This document shows positions 8,201 through 14,833 of a DNA stretch of 49,339 nt, piece by piece. A model generated the notes under the pieces. It had not been told where the DNA came from, ran no database searches, and saw only the letters and a list, made by a program, of their open reading frames with translations. Both the position numbers and the translations under genes were made by a program. The first letter of the stretch is position 1, and the number at the start of each line of letters is the position of its first letter. Source of the DNA: a virus; IMG/VR virus record IMGVR_UViG_3300032236_001558, positions 1 to 49,339 of that record, one strand, 5' to 3'.

Positions 8201-8894
8201 GATCTAAAGTGAGGTATTTTTGTACATCCGAATTTGCATCGTTGTTTTGGGGAATTCCCGGAAAATATATTCCTGATCCATCAACTCTAAAATCATTGAG
8301 GACGTGCAATCCCTCATTATCAACATGAGCAACTACCTGATCACCTACTACAAACCTTTGCTGATATTCTCTAGGTATAATATTTTCTATTACACCATCA
8401 TACGGTTCACCATACCCTGGATGCCTAACAAGTATTCCTGCTGTTCCTGATGTTCCGTCATCGTGATATACTATTCTGTGAGCATTTTCTCCAACTGCTG
8501 TATAAACGTGTGGCGCTATAGATAAAGTTCTTCCATCAAATGTCAAATTGGAGGATGCCGTTATAGATGTGCCATCATTTCCTATCCTTACTATTCTGTT
8601 AGCATCTTTATTTTGTACATCAAAAGAATCTCCTGATGTTCCAGATGTCCCCGATAATCCACTGGTCCCTGCTAATCCAACACCGGGCTCACCCGATAAT
8701 AAAATTGTCCATGTATTAAAGCTTCCAGATCCGTGATATTCTATCGGAGTAGCTATAAGTTCACCTGTTGATGAATTATAACTTACTACCCTAGCCTCAA
8801 TGTAATTGTTTTGATCGTGAACAATTTGAATAAAATCGTATTGTTGAAATCCTAAGTTAGGATCAGTGTTCAATATTATATTAGAATAGGACAT
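5235..8894 (-). CDS. Collagen-like tail fibre or surface fibre protein
   Basis: This 1219-residue protein alternates beta-rich modules with blocks of G-x-y triplets dominated by GTSG, GSSG and GASG. Collagen-like blocks lie at about residues 75-90, 250-350, 510-565, 690-710, 870-925 and 1075-1090. Between them are beta-sandwich-like domains of about 120-150 residues with Thr/Ser-rich strands, for example 'SVKIRTSGNTNSQNGEKIRG' and a similar later module. This layout is typical of trimeric phage fibres, in which collagen-like linkers space receptor-binding modules. The N-terminal about 60 residues may be the attachment domain. Two upstream genes (8904, 9548) end just before it, and the first shares the same GSSG tail. 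Host-receptor recognition is inference from architecture. Confidence 0.75.
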   Translation of the reverse strand: MSYSNIILNTDPNLGFQQYDFIQIVHDQNNYIEARVVSYNSSTGELIATPIEYHGSGSFNTWTILLSGEPGVGLAGTSGLSGTSGTSGDSFDVQNKDANRIVRIGNDGTSITASSNLTFDGRTLSIAPHVYTAVGENAHRIVYHDDGTSGTAGILVRHPGYGEPYDGVIENIIPREYQQRFVVGDQVVAHVDNEGLHVLNDFRVDGSGIYFPGIPQNNDANSDVQKYLTLDPDNDGDGIGRVQWIYGNPSGTSGTSGLSGVDGAAGAQGASGSSGATGSSGTSGTSGPAGAQGASGSSGATGSSGTSGTSGPAGAQGASGSSGATGSSGTSGTSGPAGAQGASGSSGATGSSGTSGISSNTPGQFLYATRSGDQTIPSGTWANKDIIFNNKNAGTIPYDTSTGLATLTGGYTYRITANLAWSAAATYVLQYALYDSSNNQLSSIVEIVQASNSGYNITSGNLDFIYTPVSNISVKIRTSGNTNSQNGEKIRGDLNTFFSIQQITAAPGSSGSAGTSGSSGGNGSSGTSGSTYGTSGTSGASGSSGSSGSSGATGSSGTSGTSFTGDQNYVQILGSQVNGVSTTGVTLVSGSITTTGGPVSITVTGDANPTSGAGWARLQIHRNGAAVGNIVQGEASQGNINVPYAVTFIDDQAAGTYTYSLKTVGISGTFQFGEASGPTLTMVELIGSGTSGTSGMAGSSGTSGASAAASYMRGSRSTAQTTGLTANSLVVFTQSDNSASSDISLNTSTGQITLAAGKTYRLMAQVPNYYASTVGSRPSFCWYNETSSAWIGSQSSAYSASDGASYGAFGGLSEAVITVASTAIVSFRILQGSTLLGLGGSTDFNTTGSYPWFDIEVISGYSPVANGTSGTSGTGASGTSGSSGTSGTRGSSGTSGTTGSSGSTGSSGSSGTSGQSGGYLNITQLLDNVQATSRSGSTIVTEWTTSYTSVAGSTLMLNLSFSAYVPSSTGTKQFDLVIDGVTTASTSYFFNSANYHLTIPCSFSVENLAAGAHTIQIRIPAGVTVDTGDYAHLSVIETLGNTYGTSGSSGSAGTSGTSTGIIPAWTSAGAITLTATTTSPGKGTVSQDNISYRQIGSKEWEIVMTYNQTATSGVYGSGDYLVTLPNGLSFDTTLPSQPAYTGNVGASSWQHLPNVIPGGNGTITNLNTGAQIFPMVYNSTKFRILTLTYGTGIQCWGSTFYSTGGDIPKVQLSFRFTST
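7849..8104 (-). repeat. 72-bp tandem repeats inside the collagen-like fibre gene
   Basis: There are three copies of a 72-bp unit (7849-7920, 7921-7992, 7993-8064) and a partial fourth to about 8104. Each encodes the 24-residue unit GASGSSGATGSS plus GTSGTSGPAGAQ. Copies two and three are nearly identical, so length variation by slippage or recombination is likely. Confidence 0.9.
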
Positions 8895-8903
8895 TTTTCT
8901 TTC

Positions 8904-9548
8904 TTATGGTTGTATTATTATAACTGTTCCACTAGTTCCGTGATAAGATCTAGATGATCCTGCAGTTCCAGAAGATCCTGAAGATCCTGATGTACTTCCG
9001 GAATATCCGCTGGTTCCGGATGATGCACTTCCTGCTGAAATCATCGCACCACCGGATGCGATCAATATCTGTAAATCTACAGAGCCTGAATGAGGATTAT
9101 ACAGAACTAATCCTCCCTGACTAAATTGAGGGCTTGATGTTCCAGTTCCGTTAGGATTTAATGGTATTCCAGATCCTGCACTATCTCCGGGTTGTCCTGT
9201 CCAAATATGGATCGAACCCATAGGATATGTTTTACCCTCATAGATTAAATTGATATATTTGTCAGTATCCTTAGTGAATGCTGAGGAATATTTAGCACTT
9301 ATTAAAAGAAACTTAACTTCTCCAAAGGAATTACCCAATCCTGCATCGTCCAATAAGAATGCTCTTCCCCCAGTCAGCGTTACACTTTGTGAAAAGAAGT
9401 CGTCAATATCCAATGAATAATCACAAAAACTAAAAGAATTCATAACAGAAGAATCCTTGGTAACGGTAAACGTACATCTATCAAAATGACCTCCTTGTAT
9501 AAGTGTATTTGCTAGATCTGCCTGACATATAAGTGGTGCCTTTGCCAT
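8904..9548 (-). CDS. Fibre-associated structural protein with GSSG tail, paralogue of the next gene upstream
   Basis: Residues 1-165 of this 214-residue protein form a beta-rich domain. The C terminus is a short collagen-like run (GTSG, GSTSGSSGSSG). The domain is clearly related to the neighbour at 9548-10111: 'DKYINLIYEGKTYPMGSIHIWTG' here matches 'DRIIYWEYKGNVFPCKNLMFLTG' there, and 'FSQGGLVLYNPHSGSVDLQILI' matches 'FSLGGIRINNPTLKEVELEILV'. The ATG overlaps the stop of that neighbour. The shared GSSG chemistry with the large fibre suggests assembly in the same structure. I do not recognise the family. Confidence 0.68.
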   Translation of the reverse strand: MAKAPLICQADLANTLIQGGHFDRCTFTVTKDSSVMNSFSFCDYSLDIDDFFSQSVTLTGGRAFLLDDAGLGNSFGEVKFLLISAKYSSAFTKDTDKYINLIYEGKTYPMGSIHIWTGQPGDSAGSGIPLNPNGTGTSSPQFSQGGLVLYNPHSGSVDLQILIASGGAMISAGSASSGTSGYSGSTSGSSGSSGTAGSSRSYHGTSGTVIIIQP

Positions 9549-10111
9549 TAATTCATTACTAATATTTCCAATTCAACCTCTTTTAATGTTGGGTTGTTTA
9601 TTCTAATACCGCCCAAGGAAAAATCTGGTGCTGTTGGTTGAGGATCCAGAGAAGGTGAAAAAACAGGAGCTGGTGAAACGTCTGCGTTATACGGTTCCAA
9701 ATCCCAGCCTTGATGTGGTTGGGAGTCTAGAGTCTTTCCTGTTAAAAACATTAAATTTTTACAAGGGAAAACGTTTCCTTTATATTCCCAATATATTATT
9801 CTATCGGTTTCTGCTATGCTTGGATCATACTTAACCCTTATAATTATTAATGAAACCTCTCCCTGGTCCTGAGCTATGTTACCGCCGTACAAATTATAGG
9901 ATCCTTCGGATGGTATGTAAATTCTTTTTTTGAAATTACCACCATTAATAGATGCAGGATGAAATAACGAAGACATGTCTACGGTATTCAAAACCTGTGA
10001 TCCCATCAGGATTTTTAAAAATGCTCCTTCAAAAACAATTCTTTTTTGTTTCTCTGGATTACAATCTATGTATTTAATATCCCTTGGATCTGTTGATAGT
10101 ACATTTGGCAT
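9548..10111 (-). CDS. Structural-cluster protein, paralogue of the adjacent fibre-associated gene
   Basis: This 187-residue beta-rich protein has no signal peptide or membrane segment. It shares two blocks with the next gene downstream (see 8904-9548) but lacks the collagen-like tail and has a Pro-rich loop instead (about residues 140-160, 'SPAPVFSPSLDPQPTAPDFS'). The pair therefore looks like a gene duplication followed by fusion of a fibre-type tail to one copy. It probably belongs to the distal tail or fibre attachment structure, judged only from position. I do not recognise a named family. Confidence 0.65.
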   Translation of the reverse strand: MPNVLSTDPRDIKYIDCNPEKQKRIVFEGAFLKILMGSQVLNTVDMSSLFHPASINGGNFKKRIYIPSEGSYNLYGGNIAQDQGEVSLIIIRVKYDPSIAETDRIIYWEYKGNVFPCKNLMFLTGKTLDSQPHQGWDLEPYNADVSPAPVFSPSLDPQPTAPDFSLGGIRINNPTLKEVELEILVMN

Positions 10112-10120
10112 CTTCTTGTC

Positions 10121-11617
10121 TTATAATCTTGTTGGATCTCCTTTAGTTACTAGAAGGTCGATAGGAACATCTTTCATATTTTCATAATCCTTTATGTTCT
10201 CTGACTTTTTTCTATAAACGTTACCTAATTTATATCCACCAAATTCTCCGTCATCCTCGCTGCCCTCTTCGGTGATCTCTTCCTCTTTTTCGTCCCCTGT
10301 AGCAGGCTCTTCCGAAATATAATCAGATTCACTTTCAATATAGGAGTCCTCAAAATATTGAGCCTCTTCTGAAAATTCCTCCATAGGCTTTACTGGTGTA
10401 TCCCCTATTACGAATGTTTTTTCTCCTTCCTCTTGTGGTATGAAAGAAATTATTTCTTCCCATTCAGCCTCTCTTCTTCTTTCCTCTTCCGCTAGTCTAG
10501 CAGCTTCTTCTTCCTCCGCTTTAATTCTTGCCTCTTCTTCCGCAAGTAATCTAGCCTCTTCTTCTGCTAATAATCTAGCTTCCTCTTCTGCAATCAATCT
10601 AGCAGCTTCTTCTTCCTCCGCTTTGATTCTTGCCTCTTCTTCCGCAAGTAATCTAGCCTCTTCCTCTGCTAGTAATCTAGCTGCTTCTTCCTCTTCCGCT
10701 TTGATTCTTGCTTCTTCCTCTGCGATTCTTCTAGCTTCTTCCTCTTCCGCAAGTCTCTTAGCTTCCTCCTCTTTTTCTATTTTCCATTTTTCAAAATCAT
10801 CAAGTTCTTTTTTCTTATCACTGATGTAGGAGAAAACAAAGTTAGCTGCAACAACCAATGCGATTGCTAATGGATCAAAAACAAGCATTAGAGCAACAAT
10901 AAACCAGTTTACAACCTGATCTAATGTTTTACCTGTCAATTTTGAAATATACTTTAACGGACCTACTTCATTAGCTAGATCCCCGTTTGTAGTTATGCCA
11001 AGAATCTCTGTTTCTAAACCTGAAATTTGCTGTGTTTTTGAAGCTATCGTGTCCTGTAACACCTTAATATCCTGATCCAAAGTTGCGCTTTCTTTTGTCA
11101 GCTGGTTCATTTGTGTTCTAACTGCTGCCACTGATTTATTTCCTGCTATAAGATTGTCAGCATTAGACTGCTGTCTACTTCTCATATCGGAAAGAATATT
11201 TTGTCGGTTATTCTTAGATTCTAACTGTTTTTCAGCCTGTTTTAGCTGATTTTCTAGCATTTCTTTTCTCTTGGTTATAACAAGAGTACTTTTATCTGAA
11301 TTCTCTACCTTATTTGCGGTTTCCTGATAAGCGGATGATAAGAACCCATAAATACCTGCTGATGTTATCATTATCAGCACAAAACATGCTACTGTTAAAT
11401 ATGCTCTTAAACCCCTGTTTACATCATTCCAAAATCTATATAAAAAGGAAGCGATTACCAATTTAGCAAATTCTAGGCTCGCTGCCATTATCATAACATT
11501 AGTAGAAGCCCCTGCAAACATCTTACCTATACCGAAAATAGAATAGAAAGCAGCAGAGAAGGAAATACTGGCAGCAGAAATAGCTACCAACCATGGAAAA
11601 ATTTTGTTCTCTTTCAT
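10121..11617 (-). CDS. Multi-pass membrane protein with long TolA-like Glu/Ala coiled coil
   Basis: Hydrophobic segments lie near residues 8-30, 38-58 and 72-95. A coiled coil of about 130 residues follows, then a fourth membrane segment ('NWFIVALMLVFDPLAIALVV'), then a long charged helix built from repeats of EEEARLLAEEEARIKAEEE type, and an acidic C-terminal tail. I place the start at the ATG at 11617 (MKENKIFPW), because an earlier frame start would put the terminator hairpin at 11655-11683 inside the gene. The protein would span the host inner membrane with a large cytoplasmic or periplasmic coiled coil. Such a protein is unusual inside a structural gene cluster, and its function is unknown. 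It could act in superinfection exclusion, lysis control or virion membrane contact. Confidence 0.7.
   Translation of the reverse strand: MKENKIFPWLVAISAASISFSAAFYSIFGIGKMFAGASTNVMIMAASLEFAKLVIASFLYRFWNDVNRGLRAYLTVACFVLIMITSAGIYGFLSSAYQETANKVENSDKSTLVITKRKEMLENQLKQAEKQLESKNNRQNILSDMRSRQQSNADNLIAGNKSVAAVRTQMNQLTKESATLDQDIKVLQDTIASKTQQISGLETEILGITTNGDLANEVGPLKYISKLTGKTLDQVVNWFIVALMLVFDPLAIALVVAANFVFSYISDKKKELDDFEKWKIEKEEEAKRLAEEEEARRIAEEEARIKAEEEEAARLLAEEEARLLAEEEARIKAEEEEAARLIAEEEARLLAEEEARLLAEEEARIKAEEEEAARLAEEERRREAEWEEIISFIPQEEGEKTFVIGDTPVKPMEEFSEEAQYFEDSYIESESDYISEEPATGDEKEEEITEEGSEDDGEFGGYKLGNVYRKKSENIKDYENMKDVPIDLLVTKGDPTRL
10470..10790 (-). repeat. Imperfect repeats encoding the EEEARLLAEEEARIKA helix
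   Basis: Imperfect repeats of roughly 45-110 bp (for example the cttcttcctccgctttaatt type) encode alternating Ala/Glu/Arg/Leu units. The same unit recurs near 10505-10530, 10608-10640 and 10686-10710. The opposite strand shows a meaningless Ser/Ala open frame as a by-product. Confidence 0.75.
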
Positions 11618-11654
11618 TCTTTTATTATATTTCTTAAACCTTATATATCCACAA

Positions 11655-11683
11655 GAAAAAGGCCCACTTAATAAAGTAGGCCT
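11655..11683 (-). terminator. Intrinsic terminator after the 150-residue gene
   Basis: The minus strand reads AGGCCTACTT, loop TATT, AAGTGGGCCT (10 bp, one G-U pair), followed by TTTTTCTT. It ends transcription from the gene at 11715-12167. A CATATATAG box directly abuts its 5' side. Confidence 0.85.
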
Positions 11684-11714
11684 ATATATGTGCAAAATGC
11701 AGTAAAAAGTCTAA

Positions 11715-12167
11715 TTATACAGCTTCTAATCCTTGTTGTGCTGCAGCTAAATCCTTGTTAAGATCCTCTAAATCCTTATTATCCTGAGAAACCGCCGATA
11801 ATGCCTGTTCTATCTTTTTGAACAGATCGATAAAGCTTTCTGCATTATCACTTCCTGTTGATTCATATCTATTTAAAAAATAGTGACTTGCCTCTATTGT
11901 AAGAGCGTTCAAGAAAATTACATCGTTTGATATGCCTTTTTCTGCAACCTCATTTAATTTCTTTTTGATTTCTAAGATACCCAATCCTTCTTTTCCTTTC
12001 CATGTGATTGACTCAATAACTTTAGAATAAACCTCTAAAGATGCAGAGTTCATGGAAACTGCATAAACTTTATTAGAAAGCTCTGCTATTTTAGCATCTA
12101 ACGCTGACTGTAAAGCAGCAACCTTAGCTTCATCGATAACTACTTCTTGTAAAACTTCTTCTGACAT
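11715..12167 (-). CDS. Small coiled-coil protein of unknown function
   Basis: This 150-residue acidic, almost fully helical protein starts 'MSEEVLQEVVIDEAKVAALQ' and ends in a heptad-like stretch 'DLEDLNKDLAAAQQGLEAV'. It contains a central aromatic motif (ITWKGKEGLG). There is no signal peptide or membrane segment. It is monocistronic: a TATAAATA box lies just upstream and an intrinsic terminator just downstream, so it is probably expressed strongly as its own transcript, possibly as a late structural or scaffolding component. I do not recognise the family. Confidence 0.7.
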   Translation of the reverse strand: MSEEVLQEVVIDEAKVAALQSALDAKIAELSNKVYAVSMNSASLEVYSKVIESITWKGKEGLGILEIKKKLNEVAEKGISNDVIFLNALTIEASHYFLNRYESTGSDNAESFIDLFKKIEQALSAVSQDNKDLEDLNKDLAAAQQGLEAV

Positions 12168-12178
12168 GTTTTTAATTT

Positions 12179-12186
12179 TATTTATA
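12179..12186 (-). promoter_or_regulatory. TATAAATA box, exact T4 late promoter consensus
   Basis: The minus strand carries TATAAATA 11 bases before the ATG at 12167. This is the consensus bound by T4 gp55-RNA polymerase, and a gp55 homologue is encoded at 2183-2539. The short distance would give a very short leader. Confidence 0.45.
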
Positions 12187-12214
12187 TTTTAGATTTTATA
12201 GAGGTTAAGTTTCA

Positions 12215-12964
12215 TTAAATCCCGTGTATTTTTTGAAATTCGGAACGTAGCTCTAAGAACTTTTTAAGGTAGGTCTTGAATTCATTCTTAGTCACTATGA
12301 ATATTTGTATGTCGGTTCTTTTTTCGTTTGCTATCCATATTTCTCCCCTATCTGGGATAACTCCGTATCTTTCGGCGTAAGCAAACATATATGCAGAGAT
12401 CTGCATTTTGTATGAGAGTATGTCATCATCCTCTTTAGGTGATGATGAGGATTTGAAATCCACAACAACATGATTTTCCTCATAATCTTCGAATATAAAA
12501 TCAGTTGCACCTGCCCACCCACCCTTGAAGTCACTCCACAAAAAAAGTTCATTGTGCAATACCGTTTTAATATTCTCCCAGAAATTTTCATGATAAAAAT
12601 TCCAAAAAAGATCCCTACCTCTCTTGATAAGTGATGCATTATCAGGTTCATCACTTTCTAAATCCTTTGCTACGTCTTGTGCTATCTGTAGGCATTTTTC
12701 TATCGATCTTGATGATGAGAATTCAAGCAGAAAGTTCTCAAGCATACTGTGCATAACGGTTCCCCTATAAGATGCGTCATCAAGTATTTTTTGCCATCTA
12801 GCTTCGCCAAACTTTTCTCTTAATGGTTTGAATTTAGGCTCTGTAATGAGCTTTAAAACTGTGGTAACGGAAGGAAAGATCATCTTTGTTGGATGATCAT
12901 TTCCAGTAACTTCATAAGCTCTACCCCACGGATATGCCTTTCTCTCGATGCTTGTGTTTTCCAA
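12215..12964 (-). CDS. PD-(D/E)XK nuclease, RecB/Cas4-like exonuclease domain
   Basis: This 249-residue protein has the ordered motifs of the RecB-like nuclease superfamily: N-terminal 'SVTTVLKLI', 'RGTVMHSMLENFL' with the motif-I His, 'GWAGATDFIF' (catalytic Asp), 'VVVDFKSSSSPK' (D-x-K core) and 'YKMQISAYMFAYAE' (Gln-x-x-x-Tyr motif). It probably degrades or processes single- or double-stranded DNA ends in recombination, or digests host DNA. The start is a TTG directly following the stop of the upstream gene (TAA then TTG). The next ATG is residue 28 and would remove the conserved N-terminal strand. It is grouped with the ECF sigma and dCMP deaminase genes. Confidence 0.82.
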   Translation of the reverse strand: MENTSIERKAYPWGRAYEVTGNDHPTKMIFPSVTTVLKLITEPKFKPLREKFGEARWQKILDDASYRGTVMHSMLENFLLEFSSSRSIEKCLQIAQDVAKDLESDEPDNASLIKRGRDLFWNFYHENFWENIKTVLHNELFLWSDFKGGWAGATDFIFEDYEENHVVVDFKSSSSPKEDDDILSYKMQISAYMFAYAERYGVIPDRGEIWIANEKRTDIQIFIVTKNEFKTYLKKFLELRSEFQKIHGI

Positions 12965-13435
12965 TTAAATTTTTGATATTACCCATTGGTATATGCTAGA
13001 GAACCAATGTGTGTAGTGCTGTATTATAATGACAGATGTCCAGAATATTATTCTTGTTGAAATCCACCATTTGGTAAAATCCCTGAAATAAGGGTAATAA
13101 ACCAAAAGATATGATGTTGAATCTGGTATTTCTTTGTACTCTGGTATTATAATCTCATGAAGATTTAAAGATGTTAGATATTCATTTAAACCTTTTGATT
13201 GATCTATTAAATATGCTGGCCAAAGTTCTCTTGGAAGATCTGGTGACATCGTTACCTCTGGCGGAAGATTTACGACAGTATAAATTCTTCCTATCCAATC
13301 AACCCTAAGATTATTTTTAACCCATAGGGGAGAATCCATCATTTCTTTCTTAGTTATTTTTCTAAGATAGATGTAATTTTTGATGTCTCTAATAACACCA
13401 AATATTTTAAAGATGCTAAAGAATAGTGATTTCAT
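12965..13435 (-). CDS. Hypothetical protein with C-terminal hydrophobic segment
   Basis: This 156-residue basic protein of unknown family begins 'MKSLFFSIFKIFGVIRDIKN' and has an aromatic-rich C-terminal stretch ('WWISTRIIFWTSVIII' followed by 'WFSSIYQWVISKI') that could be a membrane anchor. The middle has Pro-rich surface loops (NLPPEVTMSPDLPRELWP). It lies one base downstream of the sigma-factor gene and directly upstream of the nuclease gene, so it is co-transcribed with both. No function can be inferred. Confidence 0.7.
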   Translation of the reverse strand: MKSLFFSIFKIFGVIRDIKNYIYLRKITKKEMMDSPLWVKNNLRVDWIGRIYTVVNLPPEVTMSPDLPRELWPAYLIDQSKGLNEYLTSLNLHEIIIPEYKEIPDSTSYLLVYYPYFRDFTKWWISTRIIFWTSVIIIQHYTHWFSSIYQWVISKI

Positions 13436-13436
13436 A

Positions 13437-14060
13437 TTAGTCTATAAAATTTAATTTGATACCAGGAAACATTTCTCTTATTTTAATTCTTGCCCTTCTG
13501 ATTCTAGTAGCTACTGCTCTTTTCTTCATGTCATATTTATCAGCTATCTCTTGATACTTCATCTTGTGAATTTCTCTATCCATTAAAATATCTTTGTAGA
13601 TCGCTGGTAAATGTTCCATTTTCTCTAACACAACTTCGTATAGATCATCAAATCCGCCTTCCTGGTTATTAATTTCCCATTCAGGCTCTGAAAAAATATC
13701 TTCAGGTGTAATATCAGATAGAGGAATGAATTCGTCGTAATCTCTTCCTTCCAATTCAACAGATTCATAAACCAAAGGTGTAAACTTCTTTGAATTCTTT
13801 TTTATTAACAAAGATTCATTTCTTGCTATGTTATAAGCCCATGTAGAAAAATTTCCTCTAGCAGGATCATACTGAGCAACCTTAACCCAAATTTTCTCAA
13901 ATGTCTTTGATACTGCATCTTGAGCTACTTCCTCATCTATTAAAATAGATTTGCAATGATTCAATAAACCAGGCTTAATTCTATCATACAGATATTTAAA
14001 GTCCTTCTCTAATGATGTTTCTAAAAATTTTTCAGCTAATTCCTGGATGCTCTTTGCCAT
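13437..14060 (-). CDS. ECF-type sigma-70 family RNA polymerase sigma factor
   Basis: This 207-residue protein carries both ECF sigma domains. Sigma region 2 lies at about residues 22-90 ('LYDRIKPGLLNHCKSILIDE', then 'QDAVSKTFEKIWVKVAQYDP', then 'GNFSTWAYNIARNE'). Sigma region 4 lies at about 150-200 ('LPAIYKDILMDREIHKMKYQ', 'EIADKYDMKKRAVATRIRRA'), which is the -35-binding helix-turn-helix. It would redirect host RNA polymerase to a phage gene class and is a second sigma factor beside the gp55 homologue. It lies 12 bases after the dCMP deaminase stop. I see no anti-sigma gene next to it. Confidence 0.88.
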   Translation of the reverse strand: MAKSIQELAEKFLETSLEKDFKYLYDRIKPGLLNHCKSILIDEEVAQDAVSKTFEKIWVKVAQYDPARGNFSTWAYNIARNESLLIKKNSKKFTPLVYESVELEGRDYDEFIPLSDITPEDIFSEPEWEINNQEGGFDDLYEVVLEKMEHLPAIYKDILMDREIHKMKYQEIADKYDMKKRAVATRIRRARIKIREMFPGIKLNFID

Positions 14061-14072
14061 TTCGTGCTTGGT

Positions 14073-14543
14073 TTAGTGTTGTAAGTTAATATAAATTATT
14101 TCAATCCCTGCTTGGTTAAGCAGATCGAAAGAATCTAGCTTTCTATATACTTCAGAGAAGACTATTCTTTTAATACCGGATTGAATGATAAGTTTCGAAC
14201 AATCATAGCAAGGAGATAGAGTAACATACAGAGTACTTCCGTTTGATGAAACCGTATTCTTTGCAAGCTTTGTTATAGCATTAGCTTCTGCGTGTAAGAC
14301 AGAAGATAGTGTTTGATTATTTTCATCTTCGCAAATATTAGGAAATCCTGTCGGAGTTCCGTTATATCCGTCTGAAATAATTGTTTTGTCTTTTACTACC
14401 AAACATCCAACCTGACTTCTTTTGGAATGAGAATTGGATGCCCACACCTGAGCCATCTTTAAATACACAATATCCAATTTAAACTGCTTTAAATCCGGAC
14501 AGTTATCCTCAGTGTGCTCTGTGTAATTTTTATTGTTGATCAA
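14073..14543 (-). CDS. cd: dCMP deaminase
   Basis: This zinc-dependent enzyme converts dCMP to dUMP, feeding dTMP synthesis. The 156 residues contain the cytidine/deoxycytidylate deaminase motifs H84-A-E-A-N and P111-C-x-x-C115 and the family N-terminal helix 'MAQVWASNSHSKRSQVG' followed by 'DGYNGTPTGFPNICED', which contacts the nucleotide. It begins at a TTG overlapping the upstream gene by 14 bases, because no ATG precedes the first conserved helix. With the TS-like enzyme (38581) and the deoxyribonucleotidase (37980) it forms the phage's pyrimidine set, although the three genes are far apart. Confidence 0.92.
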   Translation of the reverse strand: MINNKNYTEHTEDNCPDLKQFKLDIVYLKMAQVWASNSHSKRSQVGCLVVKDKTIISDGYNGTPTGFPNICEDENNQTLSSVLHAEANAITKLAKNTVSSNGSTLYVTLSPCYDCSKLIIQSGIKRIVFSEVYRKLDSFDLLNQAGIEIIYINLQH

Positions 14544-14775
14544 TTTCTTCTACTTTTAAATTTCCTTTAAATAAATCAATTATTGGGTATACAGAATAAG
14601 CAGGAAATTTACCCAGCAGAGCAATTATCTTGTTAACCTCTTCTTCAGTGAAAGAATTTTTGCTCTTTAGCATTTCAATAGATTCCTTCGTATTATCGAA
14701 AGGATTTTCTAAAAAATTAACGATCTTATCTACAAGATCTGTTGAAATAATATAGACTTTTTTATTCTCTGACAT
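14530..14775 (-). CDS. Small hypothetical protein
   Basis: This 81-residue acidic helical protein starts at the ATG at 14775 (MSENKKVYIIS), which I prefer to an in-frame TTG 24 bases earlier because the TTG lies inside a promoter-like TATATTTG box. The sequence 'FLENPFDNTKESIEMLKSKN' followed by 'EEEVNKIIALLGKFPAYSVY' resembles small repeat helices, but I recognise no family. It overlaps the dCMP deaminase gene by 14 bases and is probably translated with it. Confidence 0.7.
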   Translation of the reverse strand: MSENKKVYIISTDLVDKIVNFLENPFDNTKESIEMLKSKNSFTEEEVNKIIALLGKFPAYSVYPIIDLFKGNLKVEEIDQQ

Positions 14776-14796
14776 CTTTTTTTTAAGTATACTACA

Positions 14797-14804
14797 CAAA
14801 TATA
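14797..14804 (-). promoter_or_regulatory. TATATTTG, Bacteroidota-type -7 box
   Basis: The minus strand reads TATATTTG, which fits the Bacteroidota -7 consensus TAnnTTTG, 21 bases before the ATG at 14775. No clear -33 TTTG is visible. The same octamer occurs at 36560-36567. Confidence 0.4.
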
Positions 14805-14833
14805 CCTAAAAAGTTTCGTAATAAAAAATGTAA

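Noticed and set aside
10440-10829. Plus-strand Ser/Ala/Leu-rich frame of 129 residues
   Set aside because: It is the antisense of the Glu/Ala coiled-coil repeats of the TolA-like gene and has no independent start signals.
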